From CAYLWZ01 sp964585805 (GTDB lineage Bacteria > Patescibacteriota > Minisyncoccia > Minisyncoccales > GWA2-38-27): a stretch of DNA of 7,744 bases. The stretch spans positions 1 to 7,744 of the forward strand of contig CAZPFE010000027.1 in the NCBI GenBank assembly GCA_964585805.1, written 5' to 3'. Positions 1 to 6,805 of the stretch are shown here, one piece after another. Position 1 is the first letter of the stretch, and every line of letters starts with the position of its first letter. Below the pieces are notes generated by a model. It did no database searches and had not been told where the DNA came from. It worked only from the letters and a program-made list of their open reading frames with translations. Both the position numbers and the translations under genes were made by a program.

Positions 1-1498
1 ATGTTCCTGAAACATCTAACTTGTAAGAAGGATTTGTTGTTCCTATTCCTACATTTGAGCCACTCTGATATATAATTGAATTAGATAATTTTGTTTTTTT
101 ACTCCATTTAGGAATATATCCTGCCCCACCAGAACCATCTATCCCTCCACCTCCAACAATTATTGCTTGACTACTACTACCTGTTGTTATCTCACTCAAA
201 CACTTTCCCCCATTAAGAGATGTACAAATATCCCCAGTCGCTTGAATTTTCCCTTCAACAGTTAGCTTTGCGCTTGGAGAAGATGTTCCTATTCCTATAT
301 TACCAAAACTATCAATAGTTAAAGCAACTCCTCTCTGATAAAAATCACTAATAGAAGAAGGACCAATTTTATTTAAACCAAGAAACCTTGGTACTCTATC
401 TAAAACGCCTCCAATAGAAACTACACTATTATTTAAACTCTCTTTTATTTCTTTTAATTCTTGCTCATTTTGAGCAACGCAATTACCGCTACTTAAACAA
501 ATAACACCTGATTGATCTGGTAAAATATATTTCCTGTTTGCGGTTAGATTAGTAGATTCCAATAGTGCCCTAAACTCACCTTTAGTTAAGAAAAGCTTCT
601 TTAATTCAATCCCTTCTTCGACCTTCAATAATCCTTTTATATCAACATCACCATTAATGTTTGTTGTAGCATTAATGGTTAAGTAAGCGTCTTCATTTTC
701 TTTTTTTGGTTCTGATTTTTCATCAGAATCTGAATCTAAAAACGAAAATCGAGATAATTTTTCTAAATTTTTTCCTTGTCTAACTAATTTTTTTTCTTGT
801 TTAAAATTACTAACTGTTGCTAATTGAGCAACAATATCTTTTTCTACTTTAACAAAACCATCTTTTATCCCTTCTATACCCTCCTTAAGAGTATTTAAAC
901 TAATATCCCCCTTGTTTAAATTAGAAACTGTCTGAAATAACTCTTTTAATCCTGAACCCTTAGCAAAAAAAATAGGAATAAAAATTAAATCTAAAACTAT
1001 AAAAAATATAATAAAACCCTTTTTCAAATAGGAAACTAATTCCATAAATCTCTCTTTTCCTTCACGAGAAACAACAATATTATTCTTTTTTTTCTGTTCA
1101 TCTATTGATGAAACTACTGAAATATCCCTAACCTCTTCTTTTTTATCTTCATTTATAAATTTATAGTATTCATCACTATCTACTTTAATATCTTTCTCTA
1201 TTCTTTCTTTTGACCTTTCTTGAATTTCTTTTTTAATATCTTTAATTTTTTTCCCTTCTTTTAATTTTTTATCAATATCCACTAATAACTCAACCACTGA
1301 TTCCGGATAAGCGCCTTGAGAGGGCTTACCGTTAAAAGACTTTCTTCTTGCATAAGGTAAAAGTCCTATTTTAGTATAATACCGCAAACGATTGCGCGGA
1401 TCAGCCTTGCCAAAATCAACACCTAAAAGCCTGCAACGCTCAATAATTTCATCTATACTTATAAGATTGTCTTTGTCTTTTTTTAACTCTTCTGCCAC
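1..1498 (-). CDS. MerR-type HTH, membrane helix and tail-fibre-like ectodomain protein (3' end outside window)
   Basis: An open frame of 499 codons starts at a GTG and runs off the left edge without a stop. Residues about 12-95 look like a MerR-family winged helix: RLRYYTKIGLLP at 37-48, GAYPESVVELL at 62-72, then the basic helix LKEGKKIKDIKKEI. An acidic/basic linker follows, then one hydrophobic helix at about 161-179 preceded by KK, suggesting an N-inside orientation. A probable coiled coil spans about 184-250. The rest is fibre-like: a 'KYILPDQSGVICL' element at 323-335, cysteine pairs C334/C340 and C425/C433, a Gly/Ser stretch, and two GIGT repeats. Such repeats are known from phage tail fibres and from large CPR surface proteins. 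I infer a membrane-tethered surface protein whose cytoplasmic end may bind DNA. An in-frame TAA lies eight codons upstream of the GTG. No Shine-Dalgarno is visible. The HTH could have lost DNA binding. Confidence 0.85.
   Translation of the reverse strand, partial: MAEELKKDKDNLISIDEIIERCRLLGVDFGKADPRNRLRYYTKIGLLPYARRKSFNGKPSQGAYPESVVELLVDIDKKLKEGKKIKDIKKEIQERSKERIEKDIKVDSDEYYKFINEDKKEEVRDISVVSSIDEQKKKNNIVVSREGKERFMELVSYLKKGFIIFFIVLDLIFIPIFFAKGSGLKELFQTVSNLNKGDISLNTLKEGIEGIKDGFVKVEKDIVAQLATVSNFKQEKKLVRQGKNLEKLSRFSFLDSDSDEKSEPKKENEDAYLTINATTNINGDVDIKGLLKVEEGIELKKLFLTKGEFRALLESTNLTANRKYILPDQSGVICLSSGNCVAQNEQELKEIKESLNNSVVSIGGVLDRVPRFLGLNKIGPSSISDFYQRGVALTIDSFGNIGIGTSSPSAKLTVEGKIQATGDICTSLNGGKCLSEITTGSSSQAIIVGGGGIDGSGGAGYIPKWSKKTKLSNSIIYQSGSNVGIGTTNPSYKLDVSGT
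2..61 (-). repeat. Fibre repeat copy 2 (GSNVGIGTTNPSYKLDVSGT)
   Basis: This encodes residues 480-499, the last codons in the window. It is the second copy of the GIGT..P..KL.V.G motif, after a Gly-rich hinge and the 'GYIPKW' element at 460-465. More copies probably follow beyond the left edge. Confidence 0.7.
245..307 (-). repeat. Fibre repeat copy 1 (FGNIGIGTSSPSAKLTVEGK)
   Basis: This encodes residues 398-418 of the fibre-like protein. It matches the second copy at 2-61 in the pattern G-N-[IV]-GIGT-x-x-P-S-x-KL-x-V-x-G. The DNA shares a 13-base identical core, gttcctattccta, at 285-297 and 39-51. Repeats of this type build trimeric beta-structured shafts in tail-fibre-like proteins (family knowledge). 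Confidence 0.7.
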
Positions 1499-1535
1499 TG
1501 TGTAAATTTTAGTTCTATATTATTTTATTATTTCT

Positions 1536-1563
1536 ATGATAAAAATTATAAAATTACTGTCAA
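1536..1563 (-). promoter_or_regulatory. Sigma70-type promoter for the fibre-like gene
   Basis: On the minus strand, a perfect -35 TTGACA (1563-1558) is followed by a 16-base spacer and a -10 TATCAT (1541-1536, five of six matches to TATAAT). Transcription would begin near 1529, leaving a leader of about 30 bases before the GTG at 1498. A second TATAAT (1550-1545) sits inside the spacer, but only 7 bases after TTGACA. The promoter implies that the fibre-like gene can be expressed separately from the ATPase operon. No convincing terminator hairpin was found after the epsilon gene, so read-through is also possible. Confidence 0.6.
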
Positions 1564-1589
1564 CAATAAAAAATTTCCGTAAAAGAAAA

Positions 1590-1847
1590 TTATAAACCTA
1601 AAAAAATCCTCACTTTATTATCACTTACCTCTAAAACACCTCGCTTAAATTTATAATTAATTTTACCTCGAGGAAGATATAAAGTCAAAGTATCAAAAAT
1701 CAAAGAAATAAAATTTGTGTGATTAGGAAGAATATCAAATTTACCCAAATGATTTTTAGAAGAAATAGCTCTTGCTTTTCCTTGAAAAGAATCTTTACCT
1801 GTAACAGGAAGCCAAAGAAGTTTTACCTCTAAAAATGCGTTTTTCAT
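1590..1847 (-). CDS. atpC: F-type ATPase subunit epsilon, short (beta-sandwich only)
   Basis: This 85-residue protein matches the N-terminal beta-sandwich of epsilon, the rotor subunit that binds gamma and the c-ring loop. Visible features are LEVKLLWL at the start, GKFDILPNH at 35-43 (family pattern G..GI.P.H) and GVLEVSDNKVRIF at 70-82. Bacterial epsilon is usually about 130-140 residues. The missing part is the C-terminal helical hairpin, which binds ATP and inhibits hydrolysis in many bacteria, so that control should be absent here. The frame ends with a clean TAA and no continuing helical ORF was noticed in the 91 bases downstream, so it looks naturally short rather than frameshifted. 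It starts 16 bases after the beta stop and is the last gene of the operon. No clear ribosome binding site is visible. Confidence 0.88.
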   Translation of the reverse strand: MKNAFLEVKLLWLPVTGKDSFQGKARAISSKNHLGKFDILPNHTNFISLIFDTLTLYLPRGKINYKFKRGVLEVSDNKVRIFLGL

Positions 1848-1863
1848 AAGAAAAATTTAAAAT

Positions 1864-3249
1864 TTATTTTTTTAATTCATTCACATCTCCTATATTAAGG
1901 AAATATTCTTCTGGAACATTATCAAATTCACCTTCTAATATTTTCCTTACTCCTTCTACTGTCTTTTCTCTTTTAACATATTGACCCTTTCTTCCTGTCT
2001 GATCAGAAACAACAAAAAAATCTTGACTCATAAAATTTAATAATTTTCTCGCCCGTTTATAAATAATTCTATTTTCTATTGATAATTCTGCCTCACCTAC
2101 AATAGAGACAATTTTCTTAATTTCTTCATATCTTTCCAAAACTTCTTTAGCTCTAAGATAAGTTTCGTAATGCTCATTCCCTAAAATATCAGGATCAACA
2201 ACCGAAGAAGAAGAAGACAAAATATCAACTGCTGGTCTTCTGCCTTCTTGGTAAACATCTCGTGATAAAACTACTAAAGAATCAAAATATGGAATAACTG
2301 CTTGTACTGCTGGATCACTCATATCATCTGCAGGAACATAAATTGCTTGAATACTGGTAATAGTTGAATCGTTAGTAGATACAAGCCTCTCTTCTAATTT
2401 ACCTATTTCACTTACCAAGGTTGGCTGATATCCTCCTTCTGAAGGAACCATTGATAACAAAGCAGATAACTCGCTACCTGCCTGTAAAAACCTATATATA
2501 TTATCAACAAAGAAAAAAACATCTTTTTTCTTTACATCTCTAAAATACTCTGCAACAGCAACTGCTGTCATTCCTACTTTAAATCTTACACTTGCTGATT
2601 CATTCATTTGACCAAAAACTAAAACTGAAGAAGGTAAAACATTATTATTTTTAAGTATTTCATAAAGTTCCTGTCCTTCCCTTAATCGCTCCCCTATACC
2701 AGCAAAAACAGAAATGCTCTTTTGAAAAAAAACTGTATTATGCATCAGTTCTGTTAATAAAATAGTTTTTCCTACTCCTGCGCCACCAAAAATTCCTAAT
2801 TCTTCTCCTCTTCTTAAAGGAGTAAAAAAATCAATAACTTTAATCCCTGTTTCAACAATTTCCTTCCTAAAACTAACATCTTGATAATCTAACGGTGGGT
2901 GTTGGGTTAGCCACCTTTCTTTAGTTTTTAAAACGCTCCCGTCTAACGGCTCTCCAAAAACATTTATTACTTTTCCTAATAAATCTTCTCCAACAGGCAC
3001 ATTTAAAACTTTTTTAGTTCTTACTACTATTGCTCCTCTATATAAACTATCAATATTTCCAAAACAGATAGCAGTAAAGGTTTTTTCATCTACAGCACTA
3101 TAAACTTCAAATTTAATATCAGGATTTTCATCCAACTCCAAAATTTCTCCCGGAAATAATCCACCAGACAAAAATTCTATTTGGACTACCTCTCTTTGAA
3201 TTGAAATAATCCTCCCTTTATTATGATGGTTCACTTTTTTGAATTCCAT
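1864..3249 (-). CDS. atpD: F-type ATPase subunit beta, divergent
   Basis: This is the catalytic nucleotide-binding subunit of F1, 461 residues long, the usual family length. The core is present: P-loop GGAGVGKT at 155-162, catalytic Glu187 in GERLREG, Walker B VFFFVDN with Asp249, Arg222, and VPADDMSDP at 305-313. Hydrolysis therefore looks possible. Several hallmark sites differ. The adenine-stacking Tyr before PAVD is Arg338 (GRRPAVD). The usual DPLDSTSR is DILSSSSS. The usual NEPPG is NESAS at 216-220. The torque-associated DELSEED loop reads AELSIEN at 387-393. The RRPA motif resembles alpha subunits, but the P-loop, GER motif and operon position identify beta. The ATG lies inside the end of gamma (19-base overlap) with no Shine-Dalgarno, which suggests translational coupling. 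Confidence 0.95.
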   Translation of the reverse strand: MEFKKVNHHNKGRIISIQREVVQIEFLSGGLFPGEILELDENPDIKFEVYSAVDEKTFTAICFGNIDSLYRGAIVVRTKKVLNVPVGEDLLGKVINVFGEPLDGSVLKTKERWLTQHPPLDYQDVSFRKEIVETGIKVIDFFTPLRRGEELGIFGGAGVGKTILLTELMHNTVFFQKSISVFAGIGERLREGQELYEILKNNNVLPSSVLVFGQMNESASVRFKVGMTAVAVAEYFRDVKKKDVFFFVDNIYRFLQAGSELSALLSMVPSEGGYQPTLVSEIGKLEERLVSTNDSTITSIQAIYVPADDMSDPAVQAVIPYFDSLVVLSRDVYQEGRRPAVDILSSSSSVVDPDILGNEHYETYLRAKEVLERYEEIKKIVSIVGEAELSIENRIIYKRARKLLNFMSQDFFVVSDQTGRKGQYVKREKTVEGVRKILEGEFDNVPEEYFLNIGDVNELKK

Positions 3250-4100
3250 AATGAAAACGCATTAAAAAATTCTACTTGTGTTTTATTTATTTCCTGCCAT
3301 TCTAATTTTTTCTTAATTATCTCCATTTCTTTTTTTATTTTCTTCGCATTTTCCCCTGCTTTATACATAGCAACCATTCGCGTAGCATACTTTGCTAAAG
3401 AGTGCTCTAAAATCGCCTGATGTAATAAACTTGCCATAATCTCGGTTTCAAAAAACTCAAAAACCGCTTCTGGAGAAGGTTCAAAAAGATATTTCTTAAT
3501 TTTTTCGGGTATCTTTAAATCTTTTTCACTAACATTTCCCTTAATACTACTCTTTGCCACAACCTGACTTAAAATAGTTCTAAAACGACCATGAAAAACA
3601 ATAACCTCTTCATAATCCTTAATAAAGTCCACTATTGCTCCAATTTCCTCTTTTTTAGGATTAGCATCATCTAAATTGAAATAATAAAAAGAAGATTTAC
3701 TCATTCCATAACTTTTTGCTAAATACCTTCCTATTTTTCCTACTATTATTAAATCCAAATCTTCCTTTTTCCATAAATTATAAACTTGGGACCAGATATC
3801 TAATATCAAATTACCATAAAAAAACTGATTTGCAGAAAGAAAAATTAATCCTTTTTCCCGTTTCTTTTTAAGGAAATAATTTTTCTTATTTTTTCTATAA
3901 ATTTTATTTAACGAGGCAAGATATGACTCTTTCACATAATGATAAACTTTTGCTATCTCTGCAGTAAACTCCCTATTCATTAAAACACTTTCCCTAATTT
4001 TCATCATTTTTAAATACGCTGTTTTTTGATAAACATTTACAATAGAACCGATTGTGGAAACCATTGCTAAGTCTTTTTTAATTTTTCTTAGAGAGGTCAT
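3231..4100 (-). CDS. atpG: F-type ATPase subunit gamma, highly divergent
   Basis: This is the central rotor shaft. I start it at the ATG at 4100 because MTSLRKIKKDL matches the family start; this gives 289 residues. A TTG five codons upstream (4115) is possible but less likely. Conserved parts are YLFEPSPEAVFEF near 204-216 and the C-terminal helix AKYATRMVAMYKAGENAKKI at about 236-255. Elsewhere it departs strongly: the usual 'kIT.AM.mVAA.K' of the N-terminal helix reads SIVNVYQKTAYLKM, and the usual DRGLCGGFN is SANQFFYGN at 89-97. It overlaps the 3' end of alpha by 23 bases and the start of beta by 19. It ends in TGA, with TGG for Trp six codons earlier, which supports the standard code. 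Identity rests on position, the C-terminal motif and overall architecture. Confidence 0.9.
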   Translation of the reverse strand: MTSLRKIKKDLAMVSTIGSIVNVYQKTAYLKMMKIRESVLMNREFTAEIAKVYHYVKESYLASLNKIYRKNKKNYFLKKKREKGLIFLSANQFFYGNLILDIWSQVYNLWKKEDLDLIIVGKIGRYLAKSYGMSKSSFYYFNLDDANPKKEEIGAIVDFIKDYEEVIVFHGRFRTILSQVVAKSSIKGNVSEKDLKIPEKIKKYLFEPSPEAVFEFFETEIMASLLHQAILEHSLAKYATRMVAMYKAGENAKKIKKEMEIIKKKLEWQEINKTQVEFFNAFSLWNSKK

Positions 4101-5562
4101 AACAGATTTGAACAATTTTAGGAGATATATCTCGACAAAAAAACTTTAATTCTTCCAATGTCTCTATTTTTTTAATTTCTTTCTCTATCTCTCTCAGTTT
4201 ATTATCTTTATAACCATCTAATATTTGTTTAATCATTAACTTCATCAAATGATGAGAAATACCCTCCCAAAAACCAGAAATTAAAAGACCAAAAAGCAAT
4301 AACTGGATTTCTCTAGAAATTATAATTTTTGCAGATTGATTAAGAAGGATAAAAATTTTTTCTCCAAAATCAATCACCTTTCTTGTATCATCTGGTAATT
4401 CTACTCCAAATTGAGCAACACCAGAAACAGATTGATATTCGGCTATCTTTTTTCTAATAAACATCGCTACTTCCTTGTCTATCATTTTTTTTGTTTGATT
4501 ACCTACTCGTGAAACAGACAAAAAAGCATTGATTGCTGGTCTTCTTCCTTTTTTAAATTCATCAGAATCAAAAAAAATATGTCCGTCTGTCATTGCCATT
4601 AAGTTTGTCTGGATATAACCTGAAATATCATTATCTGAAGTTTCAGCTACTGGAAAGGCGGTAATACTTCTTTCTTCTCCATTTTCATCTTTAATATTAC
4701 CTGCTCTTTCCAATAAAGCGGCATGTATATGAAAAATATCTCCAGGATACACAGACCTACCTGGTGAACGCTTTAAAAGTAATGAAATTTCTCTATAAAT
4801 TTTAGCATGAATAGTAAGATCGTCAAAAATAATAATAACATCATTTCCTTTATCTCTAAAATATTCTGCAATTGTCATTGCTGTATAAGGAGCAATATAA
4901 ATACTTGTACTTGTATCGCTTGGACTAGCCACCACCATAACTACTTTTTCAAAAACACCCACCTCTTTTAAATATCTTTCTACCATTTTTACTTGAGAAG
5001 TTTCTTTACCTATAGAAACATATACACAAATCACTCCTTTCCTTGCCTGGGAAAAAATTGTTTGCAAAAGAAAAGTTGTTTTTCCTACTTTACTATCTCC
5101 AATTACTAATTCCCTTTGACCATATCCTATTGGAACAAGCAAATCAACCACCATTATTCCTGTTTCTAAAAATCTTTTAACTCTTACTCTTTGAAATATA
5201 TCAGGCGCTTCTCTATTGACACTTAAATAACTCCTTTTACCTCTTATTGGACCTAAACCATCTTTGGGCCCACAAAGAGGATCAATAATCCTTCCTAATA
5301 AATTATCACTTACTAAAATTTTAAATGACTCTCCGGTACGAACAACTTTCTCTCCTGTTTCTATGTTTTGATTAAAAAACATAAAAACATCAATCGTTTC
5401 TTCATCTAATCTATAAACCATCCCTTTATTCCCTTTTTCTGTAATAATCATCTCATTTGGTTTTGCTCCTGGTAAACCCTCTATTTTTACAATAGAACAA
5501 AAAACAGAAACAACTTTTCCAATTTCTCCTATTTTTTTTAAGTAAAAATTAAATTCATTCAT
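4078..5562 (-). CDS. atpA: F-type ATPase subunit alpha
   Basis: This is the non-catalytic nucleotide-binding subunit of F1, 494 residues from the ATG at 5562. A TTG at 5574 would add four residues and overlap delta by 8 bases; the ATG leaves a 4-base gap. Residue numbers here are from the ATG. The P-loop is GDSKVGKT at 155-162 (usually GDRQTGKT). Walker B is VIIIFDD near 242-248. PGRSVYPGDIFHIHAALLERA is the alpha signature region. ITDGQ appears as MTDGH, and GRRPAINAFLSVSRVG near 339-354 keeps the arginine finger at Arg352 that completes the beta catalytic site. Compared with well-studied alphas, the N-terminal segment before the first beta strand, which normally contacts delta/OSCP, is about ten residues shorter. 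The C-terminal helical domain is present but divergent. Overlaps gamma by 23 bases. Confidence 0.94.
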   Translation of the reverse strand: MNEFNFYLKKIGEIGKVVSVFCSIVKIEGLPGAKPNEMIITEKGNKGMVYRLDEETIDVFMFFNQNIETGEKVVRTGESFKILVSDNLLGRIIDPLCGPKDGLGPIRGKRSYLSVNREAPDIFQRVRVKRFLETGIMVVDLLVPIGYGQRELVIGDSKVGKTTFLLQTIFSQARKGVICVYVSIGKETSQVKMVERYLKEVGVFEKVVMVVASPSDTSTSIYIAPYTAMTIAEYFRDKGNDVIIIFDDLTIHAKIYREISLLLKRSPGRSVYPGDIFHIHAALLERAGNIKDENGEERSITAFPVAETSDNDISGYIQTNLMAMTDGHIFFDSDEFKKGRRPAINAFLSVSRVGNQTKKMIDKEVAMFIRKKIAEYQSVSGVAQFGVELPDDTRKVIDFGEKIFILLNQSAKIIISREIQLLLFGLLISGFWEGISHHLMKLMIKQILDGYKDNKLREIEKEIKKIETLEELKFFCRDISPKIVQICYDLSKKN

Positions 5563-5566
5563 AGAA

Positions 5567-6055
5567 TTAAGCAACTTTTCTTTGAAATACTTTTAAAACT
5601 GCTTTATTAATTTCTTCACCTAAAGAAAAATCACGATAATGCCCCTTATACTCTATTATTGCTCCTCCTATCAAAAAAGGATTTACTATTAAATCTAAAA
5701 TTATTTCTTGATTCGTCTCTCTTTTAAACCATTCCTTTATTTCAAAAAGAAACTTTTGAGAAGGAGTAAAGGCTAACTTTAAAGAAAGTTGAGGTAATTG
5801 TTGAAAATAATCAGCAATTTCATCAAAAAAAATAATTTGCTGAGAAGCAGAGTTAGGAAAAAGACCATTTTTTTCTAACTCCTGAATATACTCCCAAAAA
5901 CCTGCCTCTACTTTTCCTTTTATTCTTTTAGAAAACGATTTATTCGTCTCTTTAAAAACAAAACTTTTTGCAATTTCTATTTGTTCAAGAAAAGAAATAA
6001 GATCTTCTTTAGTTAATATATTCTGATTTAAATCATTTAATATCTTTAATTCCAT
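5567..6055 (-). CDS. atpH: F-type ATPase subunit delta (OSCP)
   Basis: This is the peripheral-stalk subunit joining b to the top of the alpha/beta hexamer. From the ATG at 6055 it has 162 residues, slightly short for the family (about 175-180). The N-terminal half is helical. The C-terminal domain has the recognisable LDLIVNPFLIGGAII at 120-134 followed by a hydrophilic helix, matching the usual 'v.P.liGG..i..g....D.S' pattern. An alternative start at 6073 would have to read across a run of ten undetermined bases and is probably an artefact, because the same 8 bases flank both sides. If the gap is collapsed, MELK is the natural N-terminus, 18 bases after the b stop. A GAGAGG lies only two bases from that ATG, too close for a normal ribosome site. 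The stop is 4 bases before the alpha ATG. Confidence 0.88.
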   Translation of the reverse strand: MELKILNDLNQNILTKEDLISFLEQIEIAKSFVFKETNKSFSKRIKGKVEAGFWEYIQELEKNGLFPNSASQQIIFFDEIADYFQQLPQLSLKLAFTPSQKFLFEIKEWFKRETNQEIILDLIVNPFLIGGAIIEYKGHYRDFSLGEEINKAVLKVFQRKVA

Positions 6056-6058
6056 ATC

Positions 6059-6068
6059 NNNNNNNNNN
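6059..6068. other. Assembly gap (10 N) flanked by an 8-base duplicate
   Basis: Ten undetermined bases lie between b and delta. The eight bases to the left (6051-6058, tccatatc) are identical to the eight to the right (6069-6076). This is what a scaffolder leaves when two contigs overlap slightly and a minimum-size gap is inserted. The true sequence probably holds one copy and no missing bases. Confidence 0.85.
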
Positions 6069-6091
6069 TCCATATCCTCTCATATTTTAAT

Positions 6092-6784
6092 CTATTTAAT
6101 AAAAATACCTTCTTTTTTTGCTTTTTCCAAAGCCTCTATAACCAATCTTTCATGAGTAGAAATATCAATTGCTTTTCCTAAAACTTCTTTTGCAACTTGG
6201 GAAAGTATTTGATAAATTTCTTTATCTATCTTTTTTATTTGTTCTTTTTTATACTCTTCAATCTCTTTCTCTAATTTAATAAGTTTTTCTTTTGTTAAGT
6301 TTTCTATATCAAAATAAAATTCAGATATTTTCCTTGAAGCGCTTTCTTCAACCTCTTTAGATACTGCTTTAAGTTCTCTAAACATTTTTTCTCTTGCCCG
6401 TAAGTAATCGTTTCCAAATTCTTTCATTTCTTTTTCTGCTTCAACTAACAATCTATCCCTAATTTCTTTATTTATAATCGTCAACTCACTAATTTTCTCT
6501 CTCGCAGAATCAAGTAAAATTGGAATTTGGCTTCTGTAAGAATTTATCACATCATCACTAAAAGAATCAACTTCTTTACTAAATCTCTCAATTCCTTCTC
6601 TTATTTCTTTTTCTATTAATTTCTCTAACTTATCCTCAAATTTTCCCGACACTTTAAGATATCTATATCCCTCTCCTTCTTTTTTATGAAAAGATTGAAG
6701 AACAAAAACAAGATAAATAAGAATTATTAAAAACAACCCAAAAAATAATAAAAAAACGGAGAAAAAAATTTGTTCATTTAACAT
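6092..6784 (-). CDS. atpF: F-type ATPase subunit b, elongated peripheral stalk
   Basis: This 230-residue protein has one N-terminal membrane helix (about 6-30) and then an almost wholly charged helical stretch to the C-terminus, the architecture of subunit b. The C-terminal part, ILSQVAKEVLGKAIDISTHERLVIEAL (about 193-219), resembles the delta-binding end of bacterial b ('A..vlgr.ld...h..li.eal'). Typical b is about 155-175 residues, so this stalk is some 55-75 residues longer, much of it Glu/Lys-rich coiled coil. It could still be one strand of a homodimeric stator, since no second b gene is present. It begins 21 bases after the c-like gene and ends in TAG just before delta. No clear Shine-Dalgarno is seen. 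The assignment rests on architecture, the C-terminal match and gene order. Confidence 0.85.
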   Translation of the reverse strand: MLNEQIFFSVFLLFFGLFLIILIYLVFVLQSFHKKEGEGYRYLKVSGKFEDKLEKLIEKEIREGIERFSKEVDSFSDDVINSYRSQIPILLDSAREKISELTIINKEIRDRLLVEAEKEMKEFGNDYLRAREKMFRELKAVSKEVEESASRKISEFYFDIENLTKEKLIKLEKEIEEYKKEQIKKIDKEIYQILSQVAKEVLGKAIDISTHERLVIEALEKAKKEGIFIK

Positions 6785-6805
6785 AAATTTATTTTAACTT
6801 ATTCT

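Noticed and set aside
1564..1592. Possible terminator after epsilon
   Set aside because: There are T-rich stretches, but I could not find a stable GC-containing stem, so no terminator is called.
3223..3420. Plus-strand open frame of 65 codons
   Set aside because: It lies over the gamma gene and the gamma/beta junction. Its product is Phe/Ser/Ile-rich, as expected from the antisense of Lys/Glu-rich coding DNA. No ribosome site or family resemblance was seen.
4101..4115. Gamma start at TTG 4115
   Set aside because: The ATG at 4100 gives MTSLRKIKKDL, matching the family N-terminus; the extra five residues have no family counterpart.
5532..5539. Run of eight A (minus strand) near the alpha start as a programmed frameshift site
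   Set aside because: The zero frame continues into well-conserved alpha sequence, and AT-rich coding DNA has many such runs.
5563..5574. Alpha start at TTG 5574
   Set aside because: It adds only four residues and overlaps delta. The ATG at 5562 fits a 4-base spacing. It is kept as a minor alternative.
6056..6073. Delta start at 6073, reading through the Ns
   Set aside because: The extension is made only of undetermined codons plus the duplicated 8-mer. The ATG at 6055 is intact and gives a natural N-terminus.
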